From Prevotellaceae bacterium (GTDB lineage: Bacteria; Bacteroidota; Bacteroidia; Bacteroidales; Bacteroidaceae), in assembly GCA_015257125.1 (NCBI GenBank), contig JABZKU010000006.1:41671-105670 (forward strand): DNA of 64,000 nt. The letters are read 5' to 3'. Positions 41,912 to 50,607 of this stretch are shown piece by piece. How positions within the stretch are numbered: the first letter of the stretch is position 1; each line of letters starts with the position of its first letter. Made by a program: the position numbers and the translations under genes. The notes beneath the pieces were generated by a model. That model did not search any database. It was given only the letters and a program-made list of their open reading frames with translations, and was not told the origin of the DNA.

Positions 41912-42195
41912 GCGCGCGCATTACGCGCGCATCCGCTGTTTTTCGATTTTTGCCTTCACTTCTTCACCTTTGTACCGTAACGGTTTGAACTGCAGGGTGA
42001 TAAGTGTGAAGGCTTCACCCCAAAAAGCCTTCACCGATGGAGTGGGGTAGAGGGGGAGAACGGGTGAAGGGAGGTGAAGGCAGAAGAGGGGGAAGCCTTC
42101 ACCTGTAATGTATTGTTTGTTAGCGTATTGGATGGGTAGGTGAAGGAGTGAAGGCAAAAATCGGAAAACAACGGATGTGCGCGTGATGCGCGCGT
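41912..42195. repeat. 284-bp MITE-like imperfect palindrome
   Basis: Arms of about 58 bases (41912-41969 and 42138-42195) are inverted copies with five or six mismatches, nearly all transitions that keep G-U pairing in RNA. Shared parts include GATTTTTGCCTTCACT and CGCGCGCAT. The central 168 bases carry more copies of GGTGAAGG/CCTTCACC, including the self-complementary TGAAGGCTTCA at 42007. No credible open frame spans it. It looks like a non-autonomous mobile or structured intergenic repeat; family unknown. Confidence 0.65.
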
Positions 42196-42434
42196 GAGGG
42201 ACGAAATGCGCAAGGAACTTCACCTTCTGTCGGATGTTGTTTCGGCGCGTCATGATTCCCTGTTTCAAACCAGTGGAGAAAGTGAGAAAAGTCGTTGTGT
42301 TTTTACGAAAAGTTGGCTTGTTTTTGAAGGATGTCCACAAGATCGAGTTCCTCCCTTTTGCGGTGGCAACGGAAGGTGGCGATGAGGCGTCGATTTTTCG
42401 CGTTGCGAGAGATGAAAAAGCGCTCCGAAAAAAG
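42196..42434. other. Intergenic region between the palindrome and the suf promoter
   Basis: No gene seen. Open frames here have no recognisable product. sufB, expected directly upstream of sufC, is absent. Confidence 0.5.
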
Positions 42435-42465
42435 TTGGCAGCACAGAAATAAAATAGTATCTTTG
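42435..42465 (+). promoter_or_regulatory. Promoter of sufCDS
   Basis: TTG at 42435-42437, 20 bases, TATCTTTG at 42458-42465. The leader before sufC is about 180 nt, long enough for regulation, but no known regulator site is recognisable. Confidence 0.68.
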
Positions 42466-42650
42466 CGGAGTGATACGGCGCATGCGATATTTTTCGAAAC
42501 ACTCTTCGTGAGTTCGTTCCGCTTCGTCGTTTCTGCCGATCGGCATCGCGCGCGTCCCCACGGGTGTTCCGAGCGTCGGCACAAAGTGCTCGCGCTGCCG
42601 TTGCGGCGCAAGTTTTCCCCACATCCATCTCCTCAATACAGAAACAACCC

Positions 42651-43403
42651 ATGCTAGAAATACGCAATCTTCATGCCTCAGTCGAAGGCAAAGACATTCT
42701 CCGCGGCATCAATCTCACCATTCGCGATGGTGAAGTGCACGTGCTGATGGGCCCCAACGGCTCGGGCAAGTCGACCCTCTCCAATGTGTTGGTGGGCAAC
42801 CCCAAATTTGAAGTCACCGAAGGCGAGGTCATCTTCAATGGCAAGAATCTTCTCGAACTCGAACCCGAGGAGCGCAGCCACGAAGGCATCTTCATGTCCT
42901 TCCAAGCGCCGATCGAAATCCCCGGTGTGTCGATGACCAACTTCATGCGCGCGGCCCTCAATGCCAAGCGCAAGTATTTCGGTCAAGACCCGTTGCCCGC
43001 GGCCGACTTCCTCAAATTGCTGCGCGAAAAGCGCAAACTCGTCGGCCTCGACGCGCATTTCATGAGCCGCGGTGTGAACGAAGGTTTCTCGGGCGGTGAG
43101 CGCAAGCGCAACGAAATCTTCCAAATGGCCGTGTTGGAACCCACGTTCTCCATCCTCGACGAGACGGACTCCGGTTTGGACGTCGACGCCCTGCGCATAG
43201 TGGCCGAAGGTTTCAACCAACTGCGGACGCCGCAAACTTCGGCCATGGTGATCACGCACTACCAACGCATGCTCGACTACCTGCGCCCCGACTTTGTGCA
43301 CGTACTGGTCAACGGTCGTGTGGTGAAAGAAGGCACGGCCGATTTGGGCTACGAGATCGAAAAGCGCGGTTTCGATTGGATCAAGGAAGAACTGGCGCAG
43401 TGA
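42651..43403 (+). CDS. sufC: Fe-S cluster assembly ATPase SufC
   Basis: 250 residues, an ABC-type soluble ATPase that drives the SufBCD scaffold. Walker A GPNGSGKST at 34-42, the signature FSGGERKRNEI, and the Walker B region SILDETDSGLDVDAL are intact. The ATG at 42651 begins MLEIRNLHASVEGK, the family start; upstream codons in frame are not conserved in character. First gene of sufCDS here; sufB is not upstream. Confidence 0.95.
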   Translation: MLEIRNLHASVEGKDILRGINLTIRDGEVHVLMGPNGSGKSTLSNVLVGNPKFEVTEGEVIFNGKNLLELEPEERSHEGIFMSFQAPIEIPGVSMTNFMRAALNAKRKYFGQDPLPAADFLKLLREKRKLVGLDAHFMSRGVNEGFSGGERKRNEIFQMAVLEPTFSILDETDSGLDVDALRIVAEGFNQLRTPQTSAMVITHYQRMLDYLRPDFVHVLVNGRVVKEGTADLGYEIEKRGFDWIKEELAQ

Positions 43404-43488
43404 GTGCCATAGGCGTTCGGCAACCGGCTTGTTGCTGTGTTGTGCGGCGCCACGTTCCGATAGTTTCACCTCTCCAATCAGATACCCC

Positions 43489-44877
43489 ATGTCCGGACTT
43501 CAACAATATCTCCGTCTTTTTGACGAACAGCGCGCCCTTATCGATGGCAACAGCTGTGCGCCGCTCAATGCGCACCGCGACGATGCCCGGCGCTTCCTTT
43601 CCGGCGTAGACTTGCCCAACCGCAAGACCGAACGCTACAAATATACCAACGCCTCCGCCATTTTCGCGGGCGAATACCATTCCGACTTCACGCACACACT
43701 CGATGGACTGCGTCCCGGCGACGACCGCGGATGTGCTGTGCCGAATTTGGCCACCGTGCCCGTCCATGTCATCAACGATGTGGTGGTGCCCTTGGCCGAC
43801 GACGTCGAATTGCCCGAGGGCGTGCATCTCCTCTCCCTCTGTCGTGCCGCTGCGGAACACCCCGAATGGCTCGAACGCTACTATGATCGCGCGGCACACC
43901 ACGAACCCGCCAATCAGCACAAGCATGCCGACCGAGAAGAGCGCGACGTCGTGACGCGTCTGAACACGCTCTTCGCACAAGACGGTTTGCTCATCCACGT
44001 AGCGGCCGGTGTGCAGATGGAGCGCACGGTGCAAATCGTGTTCCGTTCGCGCGCGGCTGTCGATCTGCTTTCCCATCGCCGCTTGCTCATCGTGGCCGAG
44101 GCCGGTGCGAGTGTGAATGTGCTGGTGTGCGAGCATGCCGACGGCACGCATCGTTACCTCACCACGCAAGTCACCGAGATTTATGCGGCCGAAGACGCCG
44201 CCGTATCGGTCTACACGCTCGAGGAAACGCGTGAGGGCAACCACCGTTTCAGCAACGTCTATGTGGAACAACAGGCACGCAGTCGCGTGAGCCTCAACGG
44301 CTTCTCCTTCACCACGGGCGTTTCGCGCACGATGACCAATGTGCGCCTGCTCGGCACGGGGGCCGACTGTCAAACGGCCGGTGTGGCCATCACCGACGGT
44401 CGCCAGCATGTGGACAACAACCTGCTGGTGGATCATGTGGCCGAAGCCTGCACCTCCGACATGCTCTTCAAATATGTGCTCGACGGCGAGAGCCGCGCGG
44501 CCTTTGGCGGTAAGGTGATGGTGCGCCCCGGTGCGCAACAAACGCTTTCGCACCAAAACAGTGCCAACCTCTGCATTTCGCCCACGGCGCATGTGCACTC
44601 GCTCCCGATGCTCGAAATCTATGCCGACGACGTGCGTTGCAACCACGGTTCGACGATCGGCAAACTCGACGAAAGCGCCTTGCTCTATCTGCGCCAGCGC
44701 GGTATTCCCCTCGCCGAGGCGCGCCTGCTCTTGCAACATGCCTTCGTGGCCGAAGTGCTGCAGCGTGTGCCGAGTGAAGCGTTGCGCGATCGGCTCTCCG
44801 ACCTCGTGGAACGCCGTTTTCGCGGCGAACAGCGCCACTGTGCCGACGGTTGTGAAGAATGTGCCGTAAAGTTTTGA
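43489..44877 (+). CDS. sufD: Fe-S cluster assembly protein SufD
   Basis: 462 residues. SufD pairs with SufB on SufC to form the scaffold that builds clusters. The C-terminal beta-helix core shows KTERYKYTNAS early, DNNLLVDHVAEAC, the FGGKVMVRPGAQQT block and the conserved CNHGSTIGKLDE (with His) near the end. The ATG at 43489 (MSGLQQYLRLF) gives the family length. It is separated from sufC by 85 bases. Confidence 0.93.
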   Translation: MSGLQQYLRLFDEQRALIDGNSCAPLNAHRDDARRFLSGVDLPNRKTERYKYTNASAIFAGEYHSDFTHTLDGLRPGDDRGCAVPNLATVPVHVINDVVVPLADDVELPEGVHLLSLCRAAAEHPEWLERYYDRAAHHEPANQHKHADREERDVVTRLNTLFAQDGLLIHVAAGVQMERTVQIVFRSRAAVDLLSHRRLLIVAEAGASVNVLVCEHADGTHRYLTTQVTEIYAAEDAAVSVYTLEETREGNHRFSNVYVEQQARSRVSLNGFSFTTGVSRTMTNVRLLGTGADCQTAGVAITDGRQHVDNNLLVDHVAEACTSDMLFKYVLDGESRAAFGGKVMVRPGAQQTLSHQNSANLCISPTAHVHSLPMLEIYADDVRCNHGSTIGKLDESALLYLRQRGIPLAEARLLLQHAFVAEVLQRVPSEALRDRLSDLVERRFRGEQRHCADGCEECAVKF

Positions 44878-44891
44878 ACCGGAAACCGCTC

Positions 44892-46100
44892 ATGATGACC
44901 GACTATCGCGAAGATTTTCCCATACTGAGCCGTGAGGTGCACGGCCGCCCGTTGGTGTATCTCGACAATGCCGCCACGACACAGAAGCCCCGCGCCGTGT
45001 TGGAGGCCATGGACGCGCTCTACACCACCTGCAACGCCAATGTGCATCGCGGCATCCACACGCTTTCGCAAGAAGCCACCGCGTTGCACGAAGCGGCGCG
45101 CGAACGGGTGCGCTCGTTCCTCAATGCGCGTTCCACGGCCGAGATCGTTTTCACGCGAGGGACGACCGAGAGCCTCAACCTCGTCGCAGCGTCGTTTTCG
45201 CAAGCCTTCCTGCGCGAGGGCGATGAGGTGATTGTCACCGTCATGGAGCACCACTCCAACATTGTGCCCTGGCAGTTGGCACGCGAGCGGTGGGGCTTCA
45301 CGCTGCGCGTCGTGCCGATGGACGACGAGGGGCGTTTGGACCTCGAAGCCTACGCCGCGCTGCTCAATGAGCGCACCCGCTTGGTGTGCTGCTGCCAGGT
45401 GAGCAACGTACTCGGCACGGTGAATCCCGTACGCGAGATGGCGCGGATGGCGCACGACGCCGGTGCCTACTTCTTGGTGGACGGTGCGCAGAGTGTGCCG
45501 CATTTTCCGGTCGATGTGCAGGAGTTGGATTGCGATTTTCTCACGTTCAGCGCACACAAAATCTACGGTCCCACCGGCGTGGGCGTGCTCTACGGTAAAG
45601 AAGCGCTGTTGGAGCAACTCCCTCCCTATCAAGGGGGCGGAGAGATGATCGCTCGCGTCACTTTCGAGCACACCACCTTCGAACGCTTGCCGTTTAAGTT
45701 CGAAGCGGGCACGCCCGACTATGTGGGTACGCACGGTTTGGCCGCGGCCATCGACTATGTGGAGGCGGTTGGGCTGGATCGGATTGCTGCGCACGAAGAG
45801 GTGCTCACGCGTCACGCGATGGCGCGCATGGCCGAGATCGATCAAATGCAGTTCTACGGCACGGTGCCCGGAAAGACCTCGGTCGTTTCGTTCAATGTGG
45901 GGCAGATCCACCCGATGGACTTGGGCACCTTGCTCGACCGCCTCGGTTTTGCGATCCGCACCGGCCACCATTGCGCACAACCGCTCATGGCGCGTTGTGG
46001 AGTGGAGGGCATGGCGCGCGTTTCGTTTGCGCTCTACAACACCGAGGACGAAATCGATCGTTTCATGGAGGCGCTGCAGCGCGTGGTGCGCATGTTCTGA
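44892..46100 (+). CDS. sufS: Cysteine desulfurase SufS
   Basis: 402 residues, PLP-dependent class V aminotransferase fold. It removes sulfur from cysteine for cluster assembly. Landmarks are YLDNAATTQKP, NVHRGIHTLS, MEHHSNIVPWQ, the PLP lysine in SAHKIYGPTG (about residue 223) and the catalytic cysteine in RTGHHCAQPLM (about 361), of the type II SufS form. It starts 14 bases after sufD; ATG 44892 or the next codon could be used. No separate sufE or sufU is visible nearby. Confidence 0.95.
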   Translation: MMTDYREDFPILSREVHGRPLVYLDNAATTQKPRAVLEAMDALYTTCNANVHRGIHTLSQEATALHEAARERVRSFLNARSTAEIVFTRGTTESLNLVAASFSQAFLREGDEVIVTVMEHHSNIVPWQLARERWGFTLRVVPMDDEGRLDLEAYAALLNERTRLVCCCQVSNVLGTVNPVREMARMAHDAGAYFLVDGAQSVPHFPVDVQELDCDFLTFSAHKIYGPTGVGVLYGKEALLEQLPPYQGGGEMIARVTFEHTTFERLPFKFEAGTPDYVGTHGLAAAIDYVEAVGLDRIAAHEEVLTRHAMARMAEIDQMQFYGTVPGKTSVVSFNVGQIHPMDLGTLLDRLGFAIRTGHHCAQPLMARCGVEGMARVSFALYNTEDEIDRFMEALQRVVRMF

Positions 46101-46156
46101 ACGCCCGCATTGGCTCCCTTTCGGGCGAGTGCACTCCTTATTTATAGAAGACAGCT

Positions 46157-46196
46157 TGGGCGGAAATCATCGTAGGGTGATTTCCGCCCATGTTTT
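46157..46196 (+). terminator. Terminator of sufCDS
   Basis: A 13-bp perfect stem (46157-46169 with 46178-46190), an 8-base loop and a TGTTTTG tail. Confidence 0.72.
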
Positions 46197-46279
46197 GCCG
46201 GTTGGCCCGAGCCGTTGAGGCTTCTTATCGGAAGATGGTGTTCGGCCGAGAGACAAATGCGGATTTTTTCGGTGCAATC

Positions 46280-46310
46280 TTTGGTCTTTCGTTCTAAACA
46301 CTTACCTTTG
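46280..46310 (+). promoter_or_regulatory. Promoter of the YbjQ-family gene
   Basis: TTTG at 46280-46283, 19 bases, TACCTTTG at 46303-46310, about 33 bases before the ATG. Confidence 0.68.
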
Positions 46311-46343
46311 TCCTTATCAACATCACACGCAAATTTGAACATT

Positions 46344-46661
46344 ATGTTACTGACCACCACGCCCTCGATAGAAGGACACCCCATTCGCGAATATCGCGGT
46401 ATCATCTCGGCCGAAACGATCATCGGCGCTAACTTTGTGAAGGATTTCTTCGCACGTATCACTGATGTTTTCGGCGGTCGTTCGGGTTCGTACGAACGCG
46501 TGCTGCGCGAAGGTAAAGAGGCGGCTTTGGCCGAACTCACCAAAGAAGCCCAACGCCTCGGTGCCAATGCCGTGGTGGGCTTGAAGTTGGATTACGAAGC
46601 CGTGGGTGCTTCGGGCTCGATGCTCATGGTCGTGGCCTCCGGCACGGCTGTGGTGATCTAA
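46344..46661 (+). CDS. YbjQ/UPF0145 family protein
   Basis: 105 residues, MLLTTTPSIEGHPIREYRG start. The small pentameric family has the conserved GANFVKDFFARITDVFGGRSGSYE helix and LGANAVVGLKLDYE strand. Members were called putative heavy-metal binding, but the ligand is not established. The ATG at 46344 follows a clear promoter; an upstream GTG/ATG frame crosses that promoter. rnhB begins 12 bases after the stop and may be co-transcribed. Confidence 0.88.
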   Translation: MLLTTTPSIEGHPIREYRGIISAETIIGANFVKDFFARITDVFGGRSGSYERVLREGKEAALAELTKEAQRLGANAVVGLKLDYEAVGASGSMLMVVASGTAVVI

Positions 46662-46673
46662 GTCGTTCGTTCA

Positions 46674-47270
46674 GTGCTGCTCGCTCACCACAATCAAATG
46701 GGACTGCTCGAGGCCGGTTGCGACGAAGCCGGTCGCGGCTGTTTGGCCGGTGCGGTCTATGCCGCCGCGGTCATTCTTCCTCCCGATTATCACAACGAAC
46801 TGCTCAACGATTCGAAACAACTGACCGATGCGCGGCGGCGCGCGTTGCGCCCGATCATCGAGCTGGATGCCTTGGCGTGGGCGGTTGGCGTGGTCGACGC
46901 AGAAGAGATTGACCGGATCAACATCTTGAACGCCGCCATCCTGGCCATGCACCGTGCCCTCGACGGTTTGCAGCTTTGCCCCGAATGCATTATCGTCGAC
47001 GGCAACCGATTCAAGCCCTATGTGCGCGAGGTGCTCGAAATTCCGCACACCACCATCGTGAAGGGCGATGCGAAATACCTTTCGATCGCCGCCGCTTCGG
47101 TGTTGGCCAAGACCTATCGCGACGATTATATGGCCGCGTTGCACGAAGAATACCCCGACTATGCGTGGGATCGCAACGCCGGTTACCCGACGGCGGCGCA
47201 CCGTGCGGCGATTGCTGCGCACGGGCCGACGCCCTATCATCGTCAAAGTTTCAAACTGCTCAAAGACTAA
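46674..47270 (+). CDS. rnhB: Ribonuclease HII
   Basis: 198 residues. It cuts RNA in RNA-DNA hybrids and single ribonucleotides in DNA. The catalytic acids are Asp17 and Glu18 in GCDEAGRG, with further acids in VDGNRF and KGDAKYLSIAAASVLAK. The start is probably the GTG at 46674 (reading MLLAHHNQ), since the family begins MLLP.. with about this length before DEAGRG; ATG 46698 is an alternative. Confidence 0.93.
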   Translation: MLLAHHNQMGLLEAGCDEAGRGCLAGAVYAAAVILPPDYHNELLNDSKQLTDARRRALRPIIELDALAWAVGVVDAEEIDRINILNAAILAMHRALDGLQLCPECIIVDGNRFKPYVREVLEIPHTTIVKGDAKYLSIAAASVLAKTYRDDYMAALHEEYPDYAWDRNAGYPTAAHRAAIAAHGPTPYHRQSFKLLKD

Positions 47271-47318
47271 TCGCGGGCGGCAGCGCACAGACGTTGCCGC
47301 CCCTCATGTATTCTCTCC

Positions 47319-49802
47319 ATGTTCGCAGATATAGTGCTCCCCCTCGCCGTTCCCGGTGCGTACACCTATCGATTGCCCACACAACTCGACGGGCGCGTCG
47401 TCGTCGGCTCGCGTGTGGTGGTGCCGTTGGGCAAAAACAAACGCTACACCGGCATTGTCATTCGTTTGCACGAGGAGTTGGCGAACTTCGACGAAGAGCG
47501 CATCAAGACGGTTGAGGAGTTGGTCGACGAACGCCCGTTGTTGCTCGAGGAGCAAATCGCCCTTTGGCGCTGGATGGCGCAATATTATATGTGCTGTCCC
47601 GGCGAAGTGATGAAAGCCGCCTTGCCCGCCGGTTTGAAGTTGGAGAGCGAAACGCTCTTTGCCTTGGCTGAAGACGCGGATCCGCACGATGAGGCGCACG
47701 ATGAGCAAGCGCGCGAAGTCTTGCGGGCGTTGATGGCCAAACCTTTGCGCGTGAGCGATTTGCGCAAGGCTGTTCCGCGTCCGGGATTGTTGCGCACACT
47801 CAAAAACTTGGTCGAAGCGCGTTGCATCACGGTCGAAGAAAAAGTGAGTCAAGGCTTCAAAGCGAAAAGCGAAGCGCGACTCACACTTGCTCCCGACTAC
47901 GCTTCGGCAGCGGCGCTCGAGCAGGCGCTGAAACAGCTGGGACGGTCGCCGCGACAGTCCGAGGCGATGTTGGCTTTCCTCGATCGAGCCGGCATAGCGG
48001 CGGCCGAGCGACTCAATAATTTCGCTTTGCTCGCCGAAGTGCGCCGTTCCGAACTCGTCGAGGCCTTGCCCGAGGGCGGAGCAGCGGCCGTTACGGCCTT
48101 GGTGCGCCGCGGACTGCTCATTTCTACCTTGGTCGAGGTGGGACGCCTCAAAACCCACAAAGCCGTTGAGGGCTTGCCGCCTCGTCCCCTGAGCGAAGCG
48201 CAGCAAGCAGCGCACGATGCGATTCTCGCGGCGTGGGAAGAAAAGGAAGTGGTGCTCTTGCACGGCGTGACGTCGAGCGGGAAGACGGAAGTCTACATCG
48301 AACTCATTCGACGCGTCATCGCCGAGGGAAAACAAGTCCTGTTTTTGTTGCCCGAAATCGCGTTGACGACGCAAATCACAGATCGTCTCGGTCGCGTGTT
48401 CGGCGAAAAACTCGGCGTCTACCATTCTAAGTTTCCCGACAACGAGCGAGTAGAGATTTGGCAGCGGCAGTTGAGCGAAAACGCCTATCCTTTGTTGCTC
48501 GGCGTGCGCTCTTCTGTGTTTTTGCCCTTTCAAAATCTCGGATTGATCATCGTCGACGAAGAGCACGAGACGTCTTACAAGCAGCAAGATCCGGCTCCGC
48601 GCTACAATGCGCGCGATGTGGCCGTTCTCATGGCGCATCGCTGCGGTGCGAAGGTCTTGCTCGGCACCGCCACGCCCTCGTTGGAGAGTTATAATAACGC
48701 CGACGAAGGAAAATATGGCTTGGTGCGTTTGGATCGGCGCTTCGGCGATGTGCAAATGCCCGAGATCATCGTCGAAGACCTCGCCGAGTTGCGCCGAAAG
48801 AAACTATTGCCCACGCCTTTCTCTCCGCGTTTGCACGAAGAAGTGAACGCCGCTTTGGAAAATGGCCAACAAGCCATTCTCTTCCTCAATCGGCGCGGTT
48901 ACAGTCCGTCGTTGCAGTGCAGAAGTTGTGGATGGTCGCCGCGTTGTACCCAATGTGATGTGCCCCTCACGCTGCATTTGAAGTTCAACAAACTCGTTTG
49001 CCACTATTGCGGCGCGCAGTATCAAGTGCCCACCCATTGTCCGCAGTGCGAACAGGCCGATTTGCGCGACATCGGCGCCGGCACGGAGAAAATCGAGGCC
49101 GCGGTCGAGGCTTGTTTTCCCACGGCGAAGGTGGCGCGCATGGATTTGGACACCACTCGCTCGCGAACGGCCTACGAACGCATCATCCGCGAGTTTCAAA
49201 ACGGCCGTTCCAACCTGCTGGTCGGCACGCAGATGGTGACCAAAGGCTTAGATTTCGGCGGAGTCAGCGTGGTGGGTATCGTCAATGCCGACCAACTGCT
49301 GAACCGTTGCGACTTCCGCGCCCACGAGCGCGCTTTTCAAATGCTTTCGCAGGTGGCGGGGCGCGCAGGTCGCCGCGGCAGTCGCGGACGCGTGGTGTTG
49401 CAGACGCGGCAACCCGATTTACCCGTCGTGCGCCAAGTGGTGGCCGACGACTATCAAGCGATGTACAAAAGCGAAATGGCCGATCGGCGTATTTTTCGCT
49501 TTCCGCCCGAAGTGCGCCTGATCACCATCTATCTCAAACACCGCGAGGAGCGCACCGTCGCCGTCACCGCTCGCCTGCTCGGCGACTTGTTGCGGCCGCA
49601 TTTCGGCGACGATTTGCTCGGTCCCGACAAACCGGCGGTGGGCTACGTCCAGTTGCAGCACATTCGCAAGTTGTTGTTGAAAGTTTCGCCCACGCTGAGC
49701 CCCGCTTCGGTGCGCGCCACGTTGTTGGCAGCGCGCGATCGCGTGTTGGCACACAGCGCTTGTCGCAATGTCACGATCTATTTTGACGTCGACCCCATGT
49801 AG
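47319..49802 (+). CDS. priA: Primosomal protein N' (replication restart helicase)
   Basis: 827 residues. It reloads the replicative helicase at broken forks. An N-terminal 3'-DNA-binding domain (VPGAYTYRLP) precedes the helicase core: Walker A GVTSSGKTEVY near 316, the DEEH box near 412 (IVDEEHETSYKQQ), and the RYNARDVAV block. Eight cysteines between about 532 and 580 (CRSCGW, CTQCDV, CHYCGA, CPQCEQ) form the two zinc sites. GTQMVTKGLDF marks motif V. It has its own terminator. Confidence 0.95.
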   Translation: MFADIVLPLAVPGAYTYRLPTQLDGRVVVGSRVVVPLGKNKRYTGIVIRLHEELANFDEERIKTVEELVDERPLLLEEQIALWRWMAQYYMCCPGEVMKAALPAGLKLESETLFALAEDADPHDEAHDEQAREVLRALMAKPLRVSDLRKAVPRPGLLRTLKNLVEARCITVEEKVSQGFKAKSEARLTLAPDYASAAALEQALKQLGRSPRQSEAMLAFLDRAGIAAAERLNNFALLAEVRRSELVEALPEGGAAAVTALVRRGLLISTLVEVGRLKTHKAVEGLPPRPLSEAQQAAHDAILAAWEEKEVVLLHGVTSSGKTEVYIELIRRVIAEGKQVLFLLPEIALTTQITDRLGRVFGEKLGVYHSKFPDNERVEIWQRQLSENAYPLLLGVRSSVFLPFQNLGLIIVDEEHETSYKQQDPAPRYNARDVAVLMAHRCGAKVLLGTATPSLESYNNADEGKYGLVRLDRRFGDVQMPEIIVEDLAELRRKKLLPTPFSPRLHEEVNAALENGQQAILFLNRRGYSPSLQCRSCGWSPRCTQCDVPLTLHLKFNKLVCHYCGAQYQVPTHCPQCEQADLRDIGAGTEKIEAAVEACFPTAKVARMDLDTTRSRTAYERIIREFQNGRSNLLVGTQMVTKGLDFGGVSVVGIVNADQLLNRCDFRAHERAFQMLSQVAGRAGRRGSRGRVVLQTRQPDLPVVRQVVADDYQAMYKSEMADRRIFRFPPEVRLITIYLKHREERTVAVTARLLGDLLRPHFGDDLLGPDKPAVGYVQLQHIRKLLLKVSPTLSPASVRATLLAARDRVLAHSACRNVTIYFDVDPM

Positions 49803-49909
49803 TCGATGCTTTTGTGCATCGTGGGCTTGTCGAAGGCGACGAGTCGACGTAAAATGGGGCAACCTTTTCTCCTCCGCAATGCGAGAACGGCTGCCGAACA
49901 TCCCCCTCG

Positions 49910-49956
49910 GGAGGCAAAACACGGGAAGTTTCCGCATTTTGCCTCCTTTTTCTTTT
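49910..49956 (+). terminator. Terminator of priA
   Basis: GGAGGCAAAA (49910-49919) with TTTTGCCTCC (49937-49946), plus inner GGGAA/TTCC pairing, then a T-rich tail. It ends close to the frr promoter. Confidence 0.75.
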
Positions 49957-49984
49957 GCACTTCACAAAACGCGTCGTAAATTTG
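49954..49984 (+). promoter_or_regulatory. Promoter of frr and rsgA
   Basis: TTTG at 49954-49957, 19 bases, TAAATTTG at 49977-49984. Leader of about 35 bases to frr. Confidence 0.68.
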
Positions 49985-50026
49985 CCACAAATCATATTTC
50001 AAACTCTCGAATAGACGCTATCCCTT

Positions 50027-50587
50027 ATGTTAGACGTAAAGCAATTGCTCGCCGCCTGCGAAGAGCGCATGGAAATGAGCGTGATGCACCTCGAAGAAAC
50101 CCTTTCGCACATCCGTGCCGGTAAAGCCAACGTGCACATTCTCGACCAAGTGCTGGTGAACTCCTACGGTTCTATGGTGCCCATCAACAACGTGGCCGCC
50201 ATCACCACTCCCGATTCCCGCACCATCGCCATCAAGCCTTGGGACAAGAGCATGTTCCATCCCATCGAGAAGGCCATCATCGATAGCAATGTGGGCATCA
50301 TGCCCGAGAACAACGGCGAAGTGATCCGTTTGGGCATTCCGCCCCTCACCGAAGAGCGTCGTCGCGACCTCACCAAGCAGTGCAATCAAGAAGGTGAAGA
50401 AGCGAAAATCGCCGTGCGCAATGTGCGTCGCGACGGTATCGACAAACTCAAGAAGAGCACCAAAGACGGTGTGCCCGAAGACGTGGCGAAAGATGGCGAA
50501 GGCGATCTGCAGAAGCTCCACGACAAGATGGTAAAGCGCATCGAAGATCTGCTCGCTGCCAAGTCTAAGGAAATCATGACCGTCTAA
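50027..50587 (+). CDS. frr: Ribosome recycling factor
   Basis: 186 residues. With EF-G it splits post-termination ribosomes. The tRNA-mimic three-helix bundle is recognisable from SHIRAGKANVHILD (the phylum's form of RTGRA) and the PLTEERRRDLTKQ helix. It is followed by rsgA after 20 bases. Confidence 0.96.
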   Translation: MLDVKQLLAACEERMEMSVMHLEETLSHIRAGKANVHILDQVLVNSYGSMVPINNVAAITTPDSRTIAIKPWDKSMFHPIEKAIIDSNVGIMPENNGEVIRLGIPPLTEERRRDLTKQCNQEGEEAKIAVRNVRRDGIDKLKKSTKDGVPEDVAKDGEGDLQKLHDKMVKRIEDLLAAKSKEIMTV

Positions 50588-50607
50588 GGTCACAAACATC
50601 TACGCTT

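Noticed and set aside
41890..42195. CRISPR-like array suggested by repeated GGTGAAGG words
   Set aside because: The words occur in both orientations at irregular distances with no constant spacer length, and fit an inverted-repeat element instead.
41921..42667. A 248-codon minus-strand frame across the palindrome
   Set aside because: Its codons follow the repeat units, it overlaps the suf promoter and the sufC start, and has no recognisable domain.
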